Positions 1 through 11,562 of a stretch of DNA of 64,000 nucleotides are shown in pieces (positions within the stretch are counted from its first letter, which is position 1; each line of letters begins with the position of its first letter). Under the pieces are notes generated by a model. The model saw only the letters and a list, made by a program, of their open reading frames with translations. It made no database searches and was not told the origin of the DNA. Source of the DNA: Cryptomeria japonica (taxonomy: Eukaryota; Streptophyta; Pinopsida; Cupressales; Cupressaceae); contig NC_081408.1 of assembly GCF_030272615.1 (NCBI RefSeq), forward strand, positions 60,100,114-60,164,113, written 5' to 3'. The translations under genes and the position numbers were made by a program.

Positions 1-3000
1 TTGTTTGTAACTTAAGGCAATCGACTAGTTTTTGGGGCATTTTCAGGTCTAAAGAACCTACCATTGTGTCAAAAAGGCCCATAAGACCCCATTTTCACCT
101 AAAACTTGTCTCGTTTGGTCGTAGAAGCATTTAAGGAAAAAAAAAATCACACAACCAATGATATGCCTATACCATACATATTTGAGTTAAAATAAAAATA
201 AAAAATTGACAAGGTTTGGAGACCATTGAACAATTTGGGAGATTGCTAATACATACACTCAATTTATAAAGTCTCAATTTGATGTACTTAATCTTTGATA
301 GGCCTATACAAAAGCATTTTGTAATTGTGAACTAAGATAAATTTCCATTTTTGGCAATTTTCATCATGGATTATGGTATTAAATTCTGACATTCTATTGT
401 CAAGATAAATCCAGAGAACCATTTGTACTCGAAACAAGGGATAGTGAAAAATTACATTATGTAGGATCTCCTACCCTATCTCATTGAATTCTTTCCTACA
501 CCAAGTGACTATGAACAAAAGCATAGGTATTTAACAACAATGACATGGTCCATGGACTAGTGATCCTCCTCTTGATACTCCATCTACAAATGAGAACATC
601 TCTTATACACGTTGCTACTTCAGAATTAAAAGTTGCTTCTTCTATAACTTTCCATGATTCTTTGCAATAGGATTATATGTCTTCTAGATTCACCCCACTA
701 GGACACATTCCTATCAAGCATCTTTACTTTTTTGAAAAGTAGACCACATTTCAGATCTAGATGACACCATAATGACTTTGATTTCCTCTTGCAAGATATT
801 CCTCCATCATGTATTGCTTCATCGAAGTTCAAATTTTCTTCTTCAAGGGCTCTCAATGATTCTCTATATAGGATTCTTTGTGTCTATGAGATCCACTTCA
901 TTGGAGGCCTACTTAAATAATTCACATTTGTTTGTGGATTCTCACCTTTCAAATATTGATGAAACAATTGAGAATATTTTTCTTCTCATTGATGACAATG
1001 CCCATCGAGTTACATCATCTCCCATTGTAAATTCACTTGTACTATCCCCACCATATCAGGCAACATGACACATTCTATTTCACATTAATTAAGGTCTCAC
1101 ACTTCAATGATTGTAGTCCCTGAATCTTCTATGGAACAATCACAGCTTAACATCAACATCAAGACACATGAGTCACTTCAAAAACCATACATCTAAATTC
1201 CTTTCTAAATTCCACTTGAATGGGAATTCAACAATTTGACAACTCAATATTTCCATATTGTGAAAGGAAGGTGCATCATTTGTTGCAAATGAACCTACTA
1301 CAACATTCACCATTCAACATTTTGCATTGCTTTTCTCTCTTCTTTGTGGAGGCACCAACTTTAGGGGATGGGGTGGGTCTGATGTAGAGACAGGAGAATC
1401 TAATACAAATTTGCAAATAAAAGGTGTATTTTGGACCCAAACCCCTTACACTCCTCAGGTGTCTCAAATGCACTCAATGCCTCAATAGGCTCAAAACCTA
1501 ACACCACCTAAACCAGGTGTGTCTCCTACCTCCACATACTTAAAAGGACCTCAAAAAACATGATTCAAAGGTTTTCTAAACCCCTAATCCTCTAGCTTCA
1601 ACACAAACTCAATACATTTATTCAACCAAGCATCTAGCCCTTCAAATCGGGTAATTTCCCTTTAACTCAAAACTTTTCCAAAAAAACTTGCCCAAAAAAA
1701 TTTCATATTTAGACACCCATTTGGAAGTTACACAACATATCAGAAAACCAATATAGGTTGTTTTGGACGGACCTTTTGCTATCCTCAAATGTGCCCCTTT
1801 TTAGCCTAAAAAACCACCCACTTTACAAAGGAAGTACCAACAAAACTTAACACCAGGTTACAAAACTTTGTACAGTATTCAATCAGGTTCCCAAACCAAG
1901 GATTTTCTAGGTTTTATGGCTTGATTCAACTTCTAAGTGTCCAAACTCTAAAACCCTCCTTAAATCACCCTCTAAACTAGGGCTTGCTCAAAATCACGCC
2001 TCCAATCACTTCTCTGATCAAATGAAGGTTGTTTCACCATTAAATTGGTACCCTCTACTGATTCCAATCATAAAAGATAGCCCTCCAATGGCTACTTTAG
2101 TGGCTGCTACACTCTAGCCACCATCCCCATGCTCCAATCAACCAACAAATTCACCATTTGTGAGTGATCACTCTGCAAAACCACTTCAATCCTGCACTTT
2201 CATGTTATTTTGATATGATACAACATTAGTTTCCATCCCCAAGTCACAGTAAGCACATAAAGGGGATGGATTACATATTCATACTTGAGAAAACAAGGAA
2301 AACCAAACTTTTAAAACAGGACAGTCAATATAAATCCTTAGATCGGATTAAAAATGACATAAATTTCTTTAGATCATGCACATTAAATTCCTATCAACCT
2401 TCCTCAATGATTAGAACTCAAAGATCATCAAAGGAATGCAAGTTTTGCAAGGAAAATCAAGTTTATTGCATTAAAATTGTCTCAATCTGCACAATAGCAC
2501 CTCCAATCCGTACCATCTGTACTTTTCTCTCTTTTTTCCATCATAAATGATGAATACAACTTCCCCAACCAACCCAAGGTGGTTGGAGGGGTTTACAAAT
2601 TCATTAAGACTTAAAAACTCAATTTCCCTCCAAAATGCTACTAAACGTTGGAATACAAAGATTTGAATTTTCCAACTTTATTTAATACATTCTATTTGCT
2701 AAAATCATTCCAAATCAATGGAATTTTATTTCATATACCTAAATAACCCTACCAAAGACCCTACTAACCATTCTAGACCCTTCAAACACTATTGGCCTAC
2801 TTGACACCATATTTTGTCTTAGGTCCCTTATCAGGACTTATTACATTTAAATCAAATTGAGCATTACATAGAGCCATTATTGGCTTCAAAACATTCCAAT
2901 TCACTTTCAAGGATGCTCTGGGGTCTTTGTTCATGTTTATAATCTCCTTGGTCTCAGGTGGACTCTTGGATGCTCCTGCATCAGGTTCTATATTATCCTT

Positions 3001-4890
3001 CACATATGTCACTTGGGATGGAGTTTTGTCCTATGGATTTTCTAGTCTCTACTTTGAGAGGGTACACTCTCTTTATAATTTGGGGTTATTTCATATTTTA
3101 CATGGATACCTAACCTTGTGACCCATTTCTTCTTACCTCAATTGCACTTAAGGGGTTGTGCCAATGTACCATTTTATTCACCAAGTGGATATGTTTTATC
3201 ATAAGTATGATATTGCATTTGTTTGTTTAGTTTACTTAAGTAATTTCTTTTAACTTGAGATAATGACTTGCACATTCTCCTTCTTTCATAGGATTATGTT
3301 TTTTTCCTTATCCTCAAAAATTTGGAAACATGGATAAACAATTCCTTGTCTTTTGGTTTTCTATCTCATCCTCATCTTCATCCTCATGGATTAAAAATCT
3401 TGGATATCGAGTGAAGATATTGTGAACTTTTTCATTTTCTCTCTTATGAAATCAACTATGTTATGCTATTTTGATTTTATTATCATTTATATTTAACAAT
3501 TTTAAAAATGTTATCACTTACATTAACTTCTAGGTTAATATTTATTTTGTAGATTCTAATAGAATTGAATACCATACCCAAACAATATCTAGTATGAACT
3601 AGTTAGTTATAGGCTAGGTTCCAAGCGTACTTGGTAACACAATTTTTGAGCTTGTGTTTGTTTATGATTTAACGATTGATGCATCTAGCTTTGCTACGCA
3701 TCTACTTTGAATACAATGAGAGGGTGATTTTGTCTAAGCCAAAAGACCCTGCTATCTAATTTCACCCAAGAAAGATATTGATATTTTACCTTGGAAATAT
3801 AAGCCTTTTGTAAGTATAATTCAATAAATTGTGATAATAACTTAAAACAGAGTGAATTAAAATTTGATTGAGTTCCCCATTGTATTTTAACAAATCACCT
3901 AGGAATATGTCCATTCCTAACAATTTCCAATTCTCTTTCCAAAAGGATGAATAAGAAGAGAAAGGAACTAATTAATGTTGGGACAGAATTTAGAAGACCT
4001 ATGTTTTGTGTCTGAAAGCTACTAGCTTAGAGAGCATGGAAACAATCTGAAGTCATGGGAGAGAGTTTCAATTCTATCTCTAGAAATTATGTCTAGTACT
4101 CTTGTATTGAATTTTTAAATCCTTCTAAGTTTAAATGTTCACAAGGAAACTCTAAAATTTTAATAAAATACATAAATGAAAACCAATTTTGTTTTCGTTG
4201 GAATACTTTTGAAAATCACATCACCTCAGTAATTGAATTGTAACAATAAGATTGCATACAAAGTGCAGGTTTGCTATAAAACATGTTAAAAGGGTTAAAC
4301 TATTTCAATTAATACAAACACTGGAACTATTAAACAATAATAGCTTGTTGGTAATCAAGATTTTGGACTATACCCAAATTTTACACCTTTTCATACAGTT
4401 ACAAAGAACATAGAAAACATGTACGTGGAACTACAGATTCCAACATATGTAAAAATACAACAATCCAAATAAGAATGGGAAGCATGTGGAGAATGGTTAA
4501 GACATGCATAAATAAAAGGAAAACAAAAATCTCTCAATGTGTATCACAAACAAATCAACGAAAAAAGCTTTTAGGCAGGGGATTGATATGATCATAAAAA
4601 TTTCAAAACTTCCAAAGTATAAAGCATTTGAGATTTTACATAGAATGCGCTAATTCAGCTTTATTCATGATGAGGCATATTCACAACTTTTGTAGTCACA
4701 CCATGGTTTTGTTCATGTTGGACCTGTTGGACCCTCCAATTAAGATTCAATATACGTACATTATTCAATAAGATTAACTGTGCAACATAATGAAATATTG
4801 AAAAGTGTGTTATCTTATTGAGCTTCGCTTTGTTTCGAGAATAGTTTAATATTCTCTACTTAACAGGGCCAACCATGTGAAGGTGGAAGC
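1..4890. other. Unassigned AT-rich sequence, no supported gene
   Basis: Only short open frames (up to about 98 codons) occur here, on both strands, and none shows a recognisable domain, a codon pattern or a plausible splice context. I found no pair of terminal repeats, no primer-binding site and no tRNA-like fold. It may be eroded transposon DNA. The last few hundred bases approach the 3' side of the CACTA element, but I could not identify a left CACTA terminus. Confidence 0.5.
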
Positions 4891-4903
4891 TCATTTGGCC
4901 CCT

Positions 4904-5145
4904 CCCCCCCCCCCCCTAACATCACTCTAAATTCCCCGTTAACATCTAACATTCATTCATTCTTTCATCCATTATTAAAATATAACATTCATTCATTATC
5001 ACATAACGTTCATTAACACATAAAATTCATTAACTTTCATTAACATGCAACATTCAACAATAATCATCAACACATATCATTCATGAACATTCATTAGCAC
5101 ATAATTACATTCATTAACACATAAAAATCAGTCATTATCAAATAA
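4904..5145. repeat. C-run and subterminal-type short repeats
   Basis: A run of 13 C (4904-4916) is followed by about 220 bases in which variants of ACATTCATTAACACATAA recur many times. The block lies directly beyond the 3' end of the second CACTA gene (stop at 5158-5160, minus strand). CACTA elements are known to carry arrays of short subterminal repeats bound by their TNP1-like protein, so this is a candidate subterminal region. The repeats are seen directly; the role is inferred. No CACTA terminal motif was found to its left. Confidence 0.5.
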
Positions 5146-6189
5146 GGTAGATTACAATCATTTCTTTCTTTGCTTTTTCTTTGAAGCTATGTAAAGTCTA
5201 AGTGGAGCATCGTCTTCTTCATCATTTCCCCCATCTTTAGATGTTCTGCCCTCTTCTCATGCTCTTGATGTATGCCTAGTCTTATACAAAGGATGAGGAT
5301 GCTGAACCAAAGGGGGGTCCTCTGCAATAACAAAGAATTAGGTTAAATTCAAAACATTTTTTTATAATTGTTACAAGTATTTCATTAATTTAAAGAACAC
5401 AACCATTACACTCTTTACCTGATGGGGCCACATCATTTTGTCTAGCCTCAACCTCAACATGTTGAACACCCTCTAGATCCTCTGGAGTTGAAAAACGAAA
5501 CGTTACATTAATCAATACACCAATTGCAATTAAATTTGTTTAAAGGAATAACAGTGGGCTCTTTACCTGATTGGGGAACATCACGATCCTGATGTTGTCT
5601 ACCCCGATCATGCTCCACTTGGTCACCACCAACTACATGCTCTAGATATTAACAATAAAGGTTACATTAATTACTACACTAATTTTCAATTTAAGATGTT
5701 TAATTGTATTAATAATTACATAAAAAAAATTGAATAGCAAATGAATACCTCCACTACTAGGATGCACATCTGGACCTTCATGTATAGGTTTTGTTCCATG
5801 ATTATCATGCTGCATTCCAATGTCATGCGCAGTGTTATCATTGCTTGCTTATTTAAAAAAAATATAGTCACTTTATGTTGAAACTTAACATCAAATAGAT
5901 TATTGGTTAAGTATTCAATTTGAAATAATTTTCATTTAGCTTATTTACCATTGTGACAAATGCATCAGAATCTCGTGTTTGCCCACTCAATTCTCGTAGC
6001 TATTCAGCCATGGCTATATAGCCTTGCAGGTAGCCAATTCTCTTGTCATCTTCTGTGGGTGCCCTATGGAATTCAGAGCCCTGCATTTTTGCTTAGTATT
6101 GTGAATTTTGCTTGTATTGTTTGATCAAAAAAAAATTGTTTACAATTTATAAATATTTTAATGTGATACTTAATTTACTGATTCTTACA

Positions 6190-6830
6190 ATTCATGCGGC
6201 AAGTTTCATCTAACCACCAGAGTCGAGTTTGTGTCACCCATGCTTTTCTTGTCTTGCCTTGGTTGCCTTTGACGTGTCACTCAATCTATGAAAAGTTTGA
6301 AATATGTTAGATTATATAAATATAATGAATAATTAGTACATATTCACATTCTTAATAGTATCACATACCTTCTCCTAGCATCTGATGGTGTATTTCCTTT
6401 TTTCCTTTCAATTCTCTCATTTGCATCCAAAATCAGGTCCTTCCACTCCCTCTCTAGAATCATGGGGGGATGCTCATACTTTACGTTCTTCTCTAAATGT
6501 GTCCTGTATTGGTCCCTCACATACTTTAGATATGTGCCATCTTTTTCCAGGAGCTTAGTCTTGTCGAATGTGTCATTTCCAAACAACCCTACCATACGGT
6601 TTGTGAGTTCACCTTTTAACTTTTTTTCTTGGTCATTCCACCTTTAAAGCAAAAACAAACCTATTAGATTTAGCAAGAAACTGAAGCTACCTTTGATATA
6701 GTTCAAGAAATGGATAAAAGGAAAACTATTCTAGCAATGATATGAAATAAAAATAGTGGATAAGGGTTAGTTCACGTATGATGTTCCACCTTTTACGTAC
6801 GGTGGGCCCAAATATCTGCAATGTAATATC
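6190..6830 (-). pseudogene. Transposase_24 (TNP1/Ptta-like) region
   Basis: Exons read FGPTVRKRWNIIRE; WNDQEKKLKGELTNRMVGLFGNDTF...YLKYVRDQYRTHLEK; ILEREWKDLILDANERIERKKGNTPSDARRR; and DTSKATKARQEKHG, a stop, HKLDSGG, a stop, MKLAA, a stop. The last part corresponds to the NKxNRxKQxxxHTxGSxxYAxxAxxI block typical of plant Transposase_24 proteins (TNP1-like DNA-binding partner). The three stops stand where Trp, Tyr and Arg would be expected. Assignment is from the conserved pattern, not a search. Confidence 0.7.
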
Positions 6831-8117
6831 ATTAAGATTCTTATAAAAAATATCATTTCTTGCAAAAAAAACATGGGATCATTAGTCCAAAATGAGTGAT
6901 CAGTAAGTAAATTACAATTAGATTATATACAATAATAATTTTAAAGTACTTGGAACCTTCTGTATCTTCAAGGGAATCAATTCTTCGTCGCTCACCACCA
7001 ATGTGGCCTGCAATGTTCCCGTACTAGCAATACGGGAAGATCCAGGAAATGATGGTATGTTATCACTAGTAGTCGCCTCTTGCGCATCCTCATGTGCATC
7101 TCCTACCATAGTAAATGAATCCACTATGAAATTTCTCCAAGAAAGAACACTTCAAGGGTAATAAACACATAACAAAAGAGAGAGAAAAAGAGGGATCTAC
7201 CACCAGTGGGTGGGTCAACACGAGCCCATGCAACAGACGATGTCTGCATGCTACGTGTTGCCGACATTGCAATCGGCAATACAGTTGGGTTTGACCGCGG
7301 ACCCATGTCAGCACCTGAAGAGTAATACATTAAATATATAAAACATAAAAAAAGCAAATTCACAAGTCCAAAGGAGTGGTTTTAATATATAGAACATGGT
7401 CATCACCTAAACTACCCGCAATACCCTGATCATCGCCACCAGGATGATGAGGCCTTATAAATTTATGTAAAAACAACACATACATATTTTAGTTAATGAC
7501 ATAAAAGAGAAAAAAAATATAAACCATTATTGAACTTTTGTTATGATTAAAGCTTTCATTACTGCTTACTTGCAAGTTTTCCACTATCTGCAATAATAGT
7601 TGCACCCTCTCTATCATCTCATCAGTCTGAGGGCTTATGGTTGCCAAATCAACAATCTCTTGGCTAATTTTTGTAATATTCTTTTATACCAATTGTATAG
7701 GGTTTGCACTAAGTGTGATGTCATCAGTGCGTAACATTGTCGAGTGCCCCACATCCCTATGGAGGTGTTGAGGTACTGCAGGTTCCTTTCCCTTATCTCG
7801 AACATCCGTCTGTGACAAGAATATAATTAACACTATCAAAATTACTTCAAAACACTCAAGAAAAGATCATAATGTAACAGTTTGCTTCTATCTAATTTAT
7901 ACAATTACAAAGAGGTTTACCTGCTCCGTAGAAGTGTTGGGACCTACACCCCTATCTGTGCTATGTGGTGGATCCATGTGGCCCTGTGACAAAGAAAAAA
8001 TATAAAAATGTTAGCGAAATGAAACCAATAGACTTAGCAAAAAAACTTAATAATACAATGGTTTATTGGATTCATTAATTGGAAGTTGGCTTAAATGGTA
8101 TATATATAGTACGTACC

Positions 8118-8700
8118 ACCCCCATGATAGTAACTTTGTTTGTATCTATACGATTCAAATTGTAATCGATTAGCAGCTCTTCCCCTGCACTTATTGATTT
8201 TATTGCACATACAAACACACAATTTCCCTCACGTGCCTCAAATATGCAATTGGGTTGCTTATTAGTTGACCCAAGTCGTGTACTATTTATAAAACCTGCA
8301 ATATTCCCTGTTGTTTTTGGCCTTCCATCAATGTATACGGCCACTCATTTACTTTGATCATTATCTTTTTATTGTATATAATTGGCTGACAGTGCATACC
8401 TACGCGTACTTTTTTTATATCGAACAATCTGCATCCAATCATTATAATTGTAACAAGGTCCAACAAACTCCATCAATTCAGCAACTTTGTTGTAATAGAC
8501 CTTTATGTTGTCCATGGAAAATAGGCCCAAACCATGTAATGATGAAGGTGCTATGCGATATATCCTCTCATTAACACAAAAATTAGTGTTTATTGGAGGA
8601 AGTTCCTTGGGTACACATTGTTTCAATAGATGTTTGTACCTCAAGGGCACCTCAATGTCGCCTTTGGTCTCATCATCATAAGAACATGACCCCCTTGAGC
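8118..8700 (-). pseudogene. SET-domain segment inside the CACTA element
   Basis: In one frame the minus strand reads IYRIAPSSLHGLGLFSMDNIKV, MEFVGPCYNYNDWMQIV, YALSANYIQ, a stop, KDNDQSK, a stop, then VAVYIDGRPKTTGNIAGFIN...QPNCIFE and AGEELLIDYNLNR. GLGLF(S), the GFIN...PNC block and GEELLIDYN correspond to the N-terminal SET motif, the NHS-like pseudoknot motif and the GEEL.DY motif of SET lysine methyltransferases. The canonical RFINHSC is GFINSTR here, so catalytic competence is doubtful even before decay. The segment ends at donor gtacgt below 8118. A frameshift between about 8665 and 8745 separates it from the upstream basic stretch. Confidence 0.8.
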
Positions 8701-9180
8701 AAGAAAAATTCCATGCGTTTATTGAATTTTCTTCTAATCTTTTGACTTCTAGTTGATCTCCCTATTTGAGATCTACTACATGTCTCACTTTCCTCTTCTA
8801 TTCCTGCATTTCCCTCACTCAAGGAAGACACATCTGACAAATACCTATTTGGTGATACCTGTGCACCATCAAATGAGAGAGTTAGTTGGTAATGAGAGAG
8901 ATATTTTGCAAATGAGGGTAATATTGATGAAGAAGTCAGCCATAAAGTTGATGTTGAGATTAAAAGTTGAGTAAGTCCAATTGGGGCCTCAAGTGTTGAT
9001 AACTGTATTAGATTTGCTGCTAATGTTGAGGTTTGAAAAACTAAGGAAGTTTGTTTTTCTTGTAATTTTTAAAAAATATATTATTTTTATAAGGTGTATT
9101 GACTTATACCTGTCGATCCATGAGACTGTGCAGGATCCTCGTCAAAGGGGTTCAGGTTCCTGCACCAACAATTGAGAATC

Positions 9181-9480
9181 ATAAGCATTACATTTGTAAT
9201 TTGATAAACAATAAATATTGCAGTATCATAAGCATCACATATGTATCATCATATATGTAATTGACCATCATAAGAATCACATATGTATCATCATAAACAT
9301 GTAATCCATCACATACTTATCATAAATCACCATCCATCACATAGCTAATAAGTAGTCTACATTCCATAAATAAACACAGAGTTCAAAAAATGTCACATGT
9401 ATCATCATAAGCATGTAATCCATCACATATGTATTTTAAATCACCATCTATCACATAGCTAGAGGTGCATCATGAATTAA
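9181..9480. repeat. Duplicated ATCATCATAA(A/G)CATGTAATCC segment in CACTA intergenic DNA
   Basis: Two near-identical blocks begin at 9285 and 9399 (spacing 114 bases). Both read GTATCATCATAARCATGTAATCC, followed by related CATCACATA units. The block lies between the end of the TNP2 gene and the first credible exon of the second gene. It looks like a local tandem duplication; no coding potential is seen. Confidence 0.6.
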
Positions 9481-9612
9481 TTAAGTAATGGCATTAGAAT
9501 TCAAAACATATGAATTATTTATGTAACCATATAAGTCAAATCAATTTCTATCAAGATATCAATATTAAATAGATAATATAATAATCGCATCTCATGCATT
9601 TCATTCATGTCA

Positions 9613-9647
9613 TTGATCTTCTTCTTCATCCAACTCATCATCATTAC

Positions 9648-9693
<46 letters not shown>

Positions 9694-9954
9694 GTCATCA
9701 TCGTCATCGTCGTCATCGTCGTCGTCGTCATCATCATCATCGTCATCATCATCATCATCATCATCATTGTCATCATCATCGTCATCATCATCATCCTCAT
9801 TGTGTTCGTCATCGTCATCATCATCACCATCACCGTCACCATCACCATCACCATCACCATCACCATCACCATCACCATCATCATCAGCAGCAACAGCATC
9901 ATCATCAGCTTCTTCTTTGTGTACATTTCTGTCAGGAACATCATCGACTAACTG
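9613..9954 (-). repeat. GAT/GATGGT microsatellite encoding Asp/Gly tail
   Basis: On the plus strand this is (ATC)n with an embedded (ATCACC)n tract. In the transposase frame on the minus strand it reads almost only Asp, with a Gly-Asp repeat near the start and ELDEEEDQ just before the TGA at 9610-9612. The tract keeps the frame of DUF4216 across the TGA at 9955. Large His-, Met- and Ile-rich frames in other readings of this tract are artefacts of the repeat. Confidence 0.85.
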
Positions 9955-10469
9955 TCAATCATGATCATCATCTATATCATCTTCTACTTCTTCGGTATCT
10001 TCTTCTTCCATCACATTATACATTATCGGCCTTCCTCTTGGATCATGTCTAATAGCAAATGACCAACCCGGTTTATGTGGAACCTCTGAGTAAAATACCT
10101 GCTCACATTGACTTGGAAGAACATAGGGCTCATCCCCAACTTGTTCAAACAACCTTGTATTAACCATTGTAAATCTATTATCATGTTCGATAATAGTTCT
10201 ATCGGGATCATTTTTATTCAGTCGTAGCCTATACCATTTGACGATGAACATAACTAATTTGAAGGAATTAAAGTCACACTCAAGTATATCATCCAAAATG
10301 CCATAGTATCAATTTTGAGATTCTTGAGGATGTATGTCGTTTCTAGATGAAATATTGGTCACCTCAAAGACTGCAGTTATCCCAAAATCACAAGTTTTCT
10401 TTGTGTCATCCAACTGTTTGATGCAAAATTTATGACCATTGCAGCACATAGCCTTGTGGTGTTTGACCT
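9955..10469 (-). pseudogene. TNP2: DUF4216 region
   Basis: The frame reads VKHHKAMCCNGHKFC and DFGITAVFEVTN, then a stop and YYGILDDILECDF, VKWYRL, FTMVNTRLFEQVGDEPYVLPSQCEQVFY. This is the YYGxLxxIxEL...FKCxW...VNxxR...YVLAxQAxQVFY pattern of DUF4216. An upstream exon (about 10550-10750) encodes NNLDRMTVWIERCQHSG and is less typical. The TGA at 9955-9957 ends the conserved part, but the same frame stays open for 114 more codons as an acidic tail. Confidence 0.8.
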
Positions 10470-10829
10470 ACAAATGTCTAAATTATTAAAATTATTGCAT
10501 CATGAGTTGATAAACATATGGGTAATTAATAAAATTATACGTACCTATTGATCTCTTAAACCATATGCTAAATCAATTTCCCTTTGTGTAACATTGGAAT
10601 CTCCATTACGGTGAGCTTCTTTAACCAATGAAGCGACACCATCCCATGTTAATGTGTGACCAGAATGTTGACATCGTTCAATCCACACCGTCATCCTATC
10701 AAGATTGTTTGCAATATACAACTGTAGCACATCCCACTCCCAACCAACTGTACAAATAATTAATAGACCACTTACAATTGATTTATTTAGAAGATGAAGA
10801 ATTAATTTACTACAATAACATCTTATAAT

Positions 10830-11466
10830 TACCTCTCACTTTCTTCAATCTACCTTTCCCCATCAAGTGCTCCCCTTCAAATTTATTAATGGGGTTGGGA
10901 TCCCAAATGTGATCTACATGGATTTTTGCTGCAAACTTAGGAAGATATTCAGTAATGTACACCATAGTTTGGTATACCATATACCCTCCACCATAGAACC
11001 CCCAGGATGTGCTCTTTGTCGAACCAAAGCCTTCAAAAATTTCAAGTGCCTCTCAACCATCCACATTGACCTAGTGTGTATAGGTCCACACAATTCAATC
11101 TCCTCAACTTGGTGTATGAGGTAGTGTTCTTGTGCATTGAAAAAAGTTGAAGGTAGACACTTTTGCATTTCACACATTAGATGAGGGATTTTTCTCTTCC
11201 AATATTTTATATCTTCCTTGTGGATTTCTTTAGATGACAACCACCTAAAAGAGATTGAAGATGCAAAAATATATAAATGAGACTTTACAAAATAATATAC
11301 AATATATTGCATAACAAGTAAAACAAATGGCAAATATAATATCTATACAACAAATTGAACAAACATCACTACTTGCCTCATGTATTTTCCAAGATCATAT
11401 ATGACTTGCTTGATATTATTGTCGAAGTGGTCTGGGAGAGATAGAGGTAGAACGTACTACAACAAT
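10830..11466 (-). pseudogene. TNP2: DUF4218 region (two exons)
   Basis: A short exon (11375-11466) reads YVLPLSLPDHFDN...IYDLGKYMRQ, and a longer one (about 10830-11250) carries CEMQKCLPSTFFNAQEHYLIH and GPIHTRSMWMVERHLKFLK. The latter is equivalent to the conserved PSFFDxMxHLxVHL and PxxYRWMYPxERxLxxLK blocks of DUF4218. At about 10975 the frame shifts by one base. Downstream, ITEYLPKF and INKFEGEHLMGKGR are read in the shifted frame before a donor near 10834. A stop lies early in the short exon. Confidence 0.8.
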
Positions 11467-11562
11467 TATAAAATGATCTTTTCATTATTTTCTAACATAA
11501 TACAATGAAAAGTACATGTACAGTATACAAATATATAGTAAATACACAAGAACGTGAATTAC

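Larger units (their letters stand above)
5158..9160 (-). pseudogene. Second CACTA gene: SET-domain segment plus TNP1/Transposase_24-like segment
   Basis: A chain of small minus-strand exons with GT-AG borders runs from about 9160 to the TGA at 5158-5160. First comes NPFDEDPAQSHGST (donor gtataag), then a basic stretch SRSQIGRSTRSQKIRRKF, then the SET block (8118-8700). Next are DPPHSTDRGVGPNTSTEQ and TDVRDKGKEPAV...VQLLLQIVENLQ (7570-7810), Gly-rich exons at 7395-7460 and 7210-7315, a Ser/Thr exon (6950-7130), FGPTVRKRWNIIRE (6772-6818), the Transposase_24-like part (6190-6640) and acidic/basic C-terminal exons ending KKKQRKK. The joints at 8118, 7987, 7921 and 7811 are all phase 0, so one transcript is plausible. 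Stops and a frameshift show decay. Two adjacent genes remain possible. Confidence 0.65.

Noticed and set aside
4700-4900. Possible left CACTA terminus near 4.7-4.9 kb (GTAGTCACACC, CACTCTAAATT)
   Set aside because: Neither matches the terminus at 19424 as an inverted repeat, and no duplication flanks them.
9519-10052. Long Met-, His-, Ile- and Ser-rich open frames around 9.5-10.0 kb on both strands
   Set aside because: They are other-frame readings of the ATC microsatellite. Only the Asp/Gly frame continues a recognised domain.
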